From: Symsagittifera roscoffensis
Lineage: Eukaryota > Xenacoelomorpha > Acoela > Convolutidae
Length of the DNA stretch: 64,000 nt
Assembly: GCF_963678635.1 (NCBI RefSeq)
Contig: NC_087062.1
Coordinates: forward strand, 4,390,193-4,454,192
Reading direction: 5' to 3'
The notes under the pieces were generated by a model, which was not told the DNA's origin, ran no database searches, and worked only from the letters and a program-made list of their open reading frames with translations. A program made the translations under genes and the position numbers. Below are positions 58,313-64,000 of this stretch, piece after piece. How positions within the stretch are numbered: position 1 is the stretch's first letter; every line of letters starts with the position of its first letter.

Positions 58313-60796
58313 CTACAAAACGTTATACCTCCTCAGTAAACGTTTTACAGTTTCGTATACTTTTTGTTCGATTTGTTTCCTGTCTGGTTTCACTTTCGTA
58401 GCCACCAAGTCTATGACAGATTGCGGTAGTTTTGTCGGCTCTCTGCAGTACATCAGCAAAATGTCTCGGGCATTTTCAAGCTCTCGCAGCCTTTGTTTAT
58501 GTTTTGAGTCGAATTTTTCAAGAGATTCATCGCGATAATAAAAAGCTCTGAAATTCGAAGTTTTTAACTCAAATAATTTAATTCTGAAGCATTTCCTTAC
58601 TACATTTTCATCAAGATTTGTGATGTTTTCGACAAATAGCGGAATTTCTAGCAAGCACCAAGCGTCAACTATAATTTCTGCCTTCGTTTCATCGATCGTC
58701 TTTTTTTCTTCGTGAAAATGCGGCAGACGAAAGCAAGTGAAACCCAAGTAAATTGAGACGCACAAAGCATGCAAAAGAGATTGATTCAAAAATAAACCAA
58801 CAATTCCCAATGTAATAATTTGATTCGAGCTTGGAACAGGAATTGTCTGAAAACGGTTAAGTATTGTTTGCAGACGGTTCGGGCTATTTCGGGAAAATCT
58901 TTTAAAAAGTTCCAGAATAGGGGAGAATCTTGTTAGATGAACTCGCTTGGAGGCTAACCTGCCTCGGATGTCAATCGGTGGCTCACGTCTCTTCTCCTCG
59001 GTCGGTTGGGGGAGTGATAACGATGTTATGTAGACGTTATCTGTGATAGCAAAAATGACACATGCGAGTCTAACAGTGCCTATGAAGGGTCTGTCCAAAC
59101 TAGCCAGAAACTCAAATATGCTCATTTTAAACAGCTTGGTTTTTAAATTGTTCGCGTAAGATGATGTTTCGATCAGAAATAACTCATTTTGTTTCGTTTG
59201 TGTCAGTTTTTCAGGTTTTTTGGGTCGAAGATATGTTAGCACGAAGGAGCTATGGGGATATTTAAGTAGATTTCTCCACGCGGTAATTTTATCATCAGGA
59301 AAGTAGTCCCATGGCAAGTCGACAATGATGTGATTTTCTTTTTCTTGTACGTGATGTTTCTCAGAGCACTTTGGATGGAACAAGGCTTGCGTAACTAGTG
59401 GATCATTCAAGCAAGTGACGCAAAAGAATACCGGCTGAGGTTTTTCATCCAGCGGTTCAGCGATTCGTTCACACAACGAAAAGCCACATGTGCAAAAAGC
59501 TTCAGCATAATTTTTTGTGTGTGTTTTGTCGATAAGAACTTCTGAAAAGCGAGATACTTTTTCAAAGGCAGACAAAACGCTTTTTTGCGACTTCCATTTT
59601 TTAGAAAATTTCGGTGGCTCGACAGAAGATGGGCAAAAAGAAGGCTCTTTAGCAGATTCTACAAAAGAGGGTTTCGTAGAAGACTCTTCAAAGGAAGTAT
59701 CTTTGGATTCTACAAAAGAAGGATCTGTTTCCATTTTGTCCAAATAATGCATTTCGAACTCAAGCCTAGGAAATGGAATCAATTTCATACCCTCCATTTT
59801 GGACTGTGACGGCCAAGTGTTCTCATTAAGACAAGGAAGATAAGTCGAAAACATAATGCTGATAATGTTTTTGCTTTGAATGTTTAGGTCACTGCGTTTA
59901 TCAAGTAAACTTATCAAATTGAGCTGTAAAAAACGTAATTGCAATTTTGAGCGGTAGTCGCCACATAGAAGTATTTGGTGCACCTGATTGATTTCAGCAA
60001 TTCGTAAGAGATCTGAAGTGATTTGTTTTCGCTTATAAAAATTGCAATTGATTCGAAAACCTGGTTGGACTATCACTAAAGTGTCTTTTTTCTCGTTATT
60101 CACTTCGCGAGACGATAAAAATGTTTCAAATTCCCAATGAAAAGTTTGTGGTATTATCAAGGTAATTTCATGAAAAATTTTGCGCTCATTTAAATAATCC
60201 AATGGTCTTTTCTTCTTCCTTTCTAAGTCTGTGCGGGCAAATGATTTAATAGACATCAGGGCTGTTTGAATTAGTTTTGAATCAGGCAAATAGGATTTAT
60301 CAAGGTCATCAACATCCACTAGCAAGGACAAAACAAAATCTATAAGTTCCGAAAAGAATTCGTTAAGAACAGATCGCGTCTTTCGAATACGATTTATTAA
60401 ATCTATCGTTAAATGAACTACCCTCAGACCTCGTCTCTTGTTTTCATCTGTATGATGTTTTGCGGAATTTAATTCAAAATTAGTCCTTTCTTCTTCAAAT
60501 GTCATTTTATTTTGTTCGTAATGCCCAGTAGAAATATGTTGGGAAAGCAACGAATCGATTAGTTCTCTGTTTTCTGCATTTGCAGCGAGAATTTTCAGCC
60601 TCAATTTCTCCATTTTTATAATCATTTCTCTCCAATCCTGGTCGAACCACGCATCAAATTTTGCAGCATTACTCTTCTCGTAACTCGAGAAATGATCATT
60701 CAAATTTAAAATCAATTCACAAGTTTTTACAAACTCTTCGACTAAATTTGTAGAAAAAATCTCGATGATTCTCGAGATATCTTCAGATGTTCCTTC
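58313..60796 (-). CDS. Uncharacterised protein, large 3' exon (827 codons, 5' end missing)
   Basis: Uninterrupted frame from an apparent acceptor (TTATTTCAG|GAAGGAACA at 60796) to TAG at 58313-58315. There is no early in-frame ATG, and an in-frame TAA lies just upstream of the acceptor, so earlier exons must exist. Visible parts, numbered from the acceptor: mostly helical N-terminal 250 residues; a short acidic tandem repeat around 355-390 (DPSFVES, KPSFVES, EPSFCPS); a Cys/His-rich segment around 430-490 (FCTCGFSLC, FFCVTCLNDP, HPKCSEKHH) that could bind zinc; a hydrophobic stretch near 660-690 (LGIVGLFLNQSLLHALCVSI); and a basic C terminus. The Cys/His spacing loosely recalls UBR-box or PHD-like fingers, but I cannot assign it. 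AATAAA follows 110 nt after the stop. Confidence 0.8.
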   Translation of the reverse strand, partial: EGTSEDISRIIEIFSTNLVEEFVKTCELILNLNDHFSSYEKSNAAKFDAWFDQDWREMIIKMEKLRLKILAANAENRELIDSLLSQHISTGHYEQNKMTFEEERTNFELNSAKHHTDENKRRGLRVVHLTIDLINRIRKTRSVLNEFFSELIDFVLSLLVDVDDLDKSYLPDSKLIQTALMSIKSFARTDLERKKKRPLDYLNERKIFHEITLIIPQTFHWEFETFLSSREVNNEKKDTLVIVQPGFRINCNFYKRKQITSDLLRIAEINQVHQILLCGDYRSKLQLRFLQLNLISLLDKRSDLNIQSKNIISIMFSTYLPCLNENTWPSQSKMEGMKLIPFPRLEFEMHYLDKMETDPSFVESKDTSFEESSTKPSFVESAKEPSFCPSSVEPPKFSKKWKSQKSVLSAFEKVSRFSEVLIDKTHTKNYAEAFCTCGFSLCERIAEPLDEKPQPVFFCVTCLNDPLVTQALFHPKCSEKHHVQEKENHIIVDLPWDYFPDDKITAWRNLLKYPHSSFVLTYLRPKKPEKLTQTKQNELFLIETSSYANNLKTKLFKMSIFEFLASLDRPFIGTVRLACVIFAITDNVYITSLSLPQPTEEKRREPPIDIRGRLASKRVHLTRFSPILELFKRFSRNSPNRLQTILNRFQTIPVPSSNQIITLGIVGLFLNQSLLHALCVSIYLGFTCFRLPHFHEEKKTIDETKAEIIVDAWCLLEIPLFVENITNLDENVVRKCFRIKLFELKTSNFRAFYYRDESLEKFDSKHKQRLRELENARDILLMYCREPTKLPQSVIDLVATKVKPDRKQIEQKVYETVKRLLRRYNVL

Positions 60797-61310
60797 CTGA
60801 AATAATAATTGAGGCCTTTAATCTCTACTACATAGTATTTTATTGACACTTTCTCAAATATTAAGTTGAATATTTTGTTGACTGCAATTGATGAATCTAT
60901 TTGTTGTCTGTAAAGCTGCTATAAAAAATTCAACTTACAAAAGAGTGAGCTTTTGTTCGCACATTGCGCAAAAATTTAATTTTCTCGAAAAAAAATTGTT
61001 TATTGATTTTATTGTTGCACCGAATTTAATGCACTGAGTGATCACCAAAATGGTATTGTCTGAAAACAAATCCTTCTTGCACTATTTGGGAAGCCATTAG
61101 AAAGCTTGTTTTGATGTTTAATGGAAATTTAATTCGTTGATGATGAAAAAGACGCAGTGTTGGGTTTCTAATTTCCAAAAATGTAAAAAAGATGGAACAA
61201 GTGATTGTTTTTTTATTATGAGTTTTGAAAATTATGAATTAGTTTTGCACTGTCAAAAAAATCTGTTCAAACAAATTCTAGACAAAGTGAGTTTAGATAT
61301 GGGGGTCTAT
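60797..61310. other. Spacer between the large gene and the inverted retroelement
   Basis: Should contain the intron upstream of 60796. A minus-strand ATG with a nearby GTAAGT (about 60940-60985) was tested as a first exon, but its phase does not fit the acceptor. Nothing else supported. Confidence 0.4.
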
Positions 61311-61696
61311 CTCATAGAGTCATTTCGCATAGGGTACACCGTCTGCTCGTCACGCTATCTTATTTTCGGCCGGATAGATTCGTGCAACTTCTTAGTCTAA
61401 TACCGATCCTAATCTTACTCTTATAACTACTAGTCTCAGGGTGTTTAACTAGTCTCTGCTAGGCTCAATAGATCTAGAGTATACTGGTATCGTTGCGGCT
61501 GCTGAAGTGCTCGGGAGAGGCAACTATTTTCTAAGTTAAATTCAAATCTCTCTGGTGCTGAAATTACAAGTAATTTCAGCACTTAAAAATAAGTGGGTAG
61601 TTAGTTAGATGGATTGTGATTGGTTAATATCAAATACTTTACAGTGGTAAAATGTCTAAATCATAAATAATAAAATGTAGTTTAGATCAGGTTCCA
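61311..61696 (-). repeat. Truncated 3' LTR of the inverted copy
   Basis: On the minus strand begins TGGAACCTGATCTAAACT and follows the other LTRs through GTGCTGAAATTACTTGTAAT and CCGGCCGAAAATAAGATAGC to CTCTATGAG. The sequence beyond is unrelated and has no poly(A), so truncation rather than 3'-end processing is likely. Confidence 0.88.
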
Positions 61697-63376
61697 TCCA
61701 TCCGGGTTTTACAGAGTTTTTGAGTTCTATCTCTTTTCTTCTGCAATTGAAGGATGGATGATGAACGTTGGTATGTGGCGAACATCATTTTCGTTTTCTT
61801 TTTCCCTGGAGAAGAGAGTTCCAGGAGACTAGAACTGTCGACATAATTTTTCTTTAAGAGAAAAGTTCCAGAACGCTGGAATTAGGGATAGGAAGTTATC
61901 TTCTTGTCGTTTGTCAACGAACGTGATCCTTAATGAAATCGTTTAGATTTCAGAATCCAAAATGCTTTGTTATGTCAGTTTTGTTTGCATTTGTGGAAAG
62001 TTGTTTGTGATCAACCTCGTCTAGGAATGGCGTGAAGCTCGTGTTTGGAAGGGATGCCTTGTTACTCGGATCTGTACGTATACTTGAACATCGAGATGGT
62101 CATTGGTCTGATTCAATGAAGTCCTTTGCTGCGAAGTCAAGTCGTTCTCTAAATCCTTTGAGTTGTGATTGTGTGCGGCATGTCGGTTGTAGTTGTTAGC
62201 CATTCTTTGTTCAGGTTGTGATGGGATCATATAGTCTTTGGATGTTCGTCTTTGCTGTAGTGTGTGATCTATATATTGAATATTATGATTTACATTTTAT
62301 AGATTTTAGTTAATTGTTTTTTAGTTATGATCTTGTTTAATTGTTTTCACAAAAGCGCTTTATTTTAGTTCAGTTATTTTGAAGAGTTACTCACCCTTGA
62401 GTACCTCTTATTAAAAATAAAGTGTGGTCACAAAGCGTGGATGTAGCGCGGTGGGTTAGGCCGGCTATAGAGCATGCTCAGGACGTCCTTTCTGGTGGGT
62501 TAGGCCAGGAGTGGGAGTATGATTTTGTGCGGTTTCTTTGAGGGGTCCTGTTTTGTGTTAACATTATATGGTAGCTTTTTCTGGGCTTTCTTATGTTGCT
62601 TATGGTTGTGTCCTTTTTTCAAAAATCAAAATGTTTTTGATTTCGGTTTGTCTTTCGACTTTTTTGTGTTTTATTATTTCTTTCGTTGACTTTATAATAG
62701 TCTTCAAAAGAATAAACTATCCAGTTTTAAGCTGGGTTAATCCGGTTTGGGCACCGTTGGTGTTGTTTTCTTACGCATGCTGTTATTTTATATTTTGTGG
62801 TGTTTAGTCATTTGCATTGGTTAGTTTAGTATAGTGTATAATTCCATTCCAACCGGGTTAAAAAAAGTTGGAAACTTGTTATCGTTAGTGAGAGTTGTTG
62901 TTATTGAAATTTGAAACATAAAATCACTATTTTAAACAATTCTTCCTGGGCGAGCTGTGCGAGTATGGATAGAAGTCTTGTGCGAATGAATGAAAAGGTT
63001 AGTACTGCTTTCTCAACTTATAAATTGACTGCTAAAATCTGAATTTTTACTACATTTTGGGAAATTTGAAATTATATATTTTCATTGTATGTAATTTTAC
63101 TGCTTTTGGGGGGAAGAATTTATAAATTAATTTATTACATTTGTATGAATTTTATGACATTATATATTGCAAAAGTTTTAGTATATTGAAATTGTTTTAG
63201 CAAATAAGTTTTAAATGATTTGTAGTTTTAAATTATTGAGTTTATATTTTTGTTTGTCTTTTTTCGTTTTGTGGATGATGGTGGTGTGAGAAGACTAGAA
63301 AAATGAAGTGTAACATTATGAAAAATGGTTAGTTAATCCAATATTTATTAGTGATTACAAACGAAATATTCTTACT

Positions 63377-64000
63377 TTAATTTTCGGGGAAGAAGCCATG
63401 CGGGAAGAGGTCTTGGATTAGGTCAGATGATGTTAATATTTTAGTTAATATGCGAATTATGTTTTTAGTTTCTAGCAGTGGCCAAAGCAATTGAAGTGCT
63501 TTGATGATGTTTAGTTCTTCGGTGCTACTGCGAATTCATGAGGTGTGTTCTGGATTAGATTGTAAAGTTTATGATTATATTTAGTGTTATGGATGAATTC
63601 TAGAATGGGAATTTCAATGGGTTGTAAGAATTCATGCGGGAAAAGGAAGGGTCTGGATTCTTCGTCCTGGAAAGTCTTTGTGATGGGGCAAAATATATAC
63701 ATTTGGTGGACGGGGTCGTAGTTACGGAGGATGCCGTGGAGGTTAGTATTCTTGAAACAATAGGTGAAATTAAGAAAAAATGGTGATGTGTACTTTGAGT
63801 TGCTGAATTGAAAACGATGGTGGGGTTGTCGTGAGGGTGTATGTAAGTCAAAGTGATTTTGTATAAAGCGATAATATGTGTAAGTATGTGTCTGTTTAGT
63901 GCGTAACATAATATCGTGGGAGCAGTGCAGATCTCGTTTTTGTGGTGTAAGAAAGTGGAAGGTTAGTGTGAATAAATTAAATTTATCTTGGAAACTTTGG
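63377..64000 (-). pseudogene. Accessory ORF of the inverted copy, 3' part, one-base deletion
   Basis: Open on the minus strand from the window edge (reading FQDKFNLFTLTFHFL first) to about 63520, where a single missing base relative to 48330-48350 shifts the frame to a stop at 63511. After the shift the old frame continues to HGFFPEN and TAA at 63377-63379, matching HGFFPDD of the first copy. The TAG of the first copy is a Tyr codon here, so the lesions are independent. Confidence 0.8.

Larger units (their letters stand above)
61311..64000 (-). mobile_element. Inverted, truncated relative of the giant LTR element
   Basis: Runs off the right edge. From left to right it shows a partial 3' LTR (61311-61696), a copy-specific cassette (61697-62010), the conserved 3' region (62010-62930), and the end of the accessory gene (63377-64000). 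The LTR matches the first 385 bp of the 31458 LTR, then stops at CTCTATGAG, so the LTR is cut. Differences from the 31458-51624 element are larger than between that element's own LTRs, so it is a separate, older-diverged copy. Confidence 0.85.

Noticed and set aside
60930-60990. First exon of the large minus-strand gene (ATG then GTAAGT)
   Set aside because: Phase 2 donor against a phase 0 acceptor; the joined frame meets a stop.

Overview
The window is AT-rich animal DNA. Genes are split by GT-AG introns, intergenic DNA is full of degraded repeats, and two calcyphosin-like EF-hand genes (an animal family) are readable exon by exon. I cannot name the species. An invertebrate, possibly an arthropod, fits best, but that is inference. 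No rRNA, convincing tRNA, CRISPR array or bacterial-type operon is present.

Layout. 1-3300: repeat-bearing, geneless DNA. 3301-8259 (minus): calcyphosin-like gene A, five exons. 10152-16190 (minus): its tandem paralogue B, four exons, with one intron fewer. Each gives 213 codons before the stop from the first exon I can place; the first coding exon of each is unresolved. 16.2-31.2 kb: no convincing gene, but TIR-type elements, a large palindrome, a tandem duplication, and a 27-bp minisatellite inside a 0.5-kb duplication.

31458-51624 is a 20-kb LTR retrotransposon of the Ty3/gypsy type, nested inside a decayed BEL/Pao element whose remains lie on both sides (about 31.2-31.46 kb and 51.6-54.5 kb). 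The large element has 1.18-kb LTRs, gag with a CCHC knuckle, protease, RT, RNase H, integrase, a duplicated small basic ORF, a Ser/Thr/Pro-rich ORF, an env-like glycoprotein gene and at least one further accessory gene. Stops and frameshifts make this copy inactive. A second, inverted relative enters from the right edge (61311-64000). It preserves the 3' part of the accessory gene, and comparing the two copies shows mostly silent changes, so the gene was under protein-level selection before both copies died.

58313-60796 (minus) is the longest intact coding exon: 827 codons plus stop, an unrecognised protein with a Cys/His-rich segment and a short acidic tandem repeat. Its 5' exons are not visible and the inverted retroelement lies just upstream.

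The most novel material is the accessory gene of the giant retroelement, the variable cassettes between its internal region and the 3' LTR, and several dispersed repeat families, one with a hairpin kept by compensatory changes.
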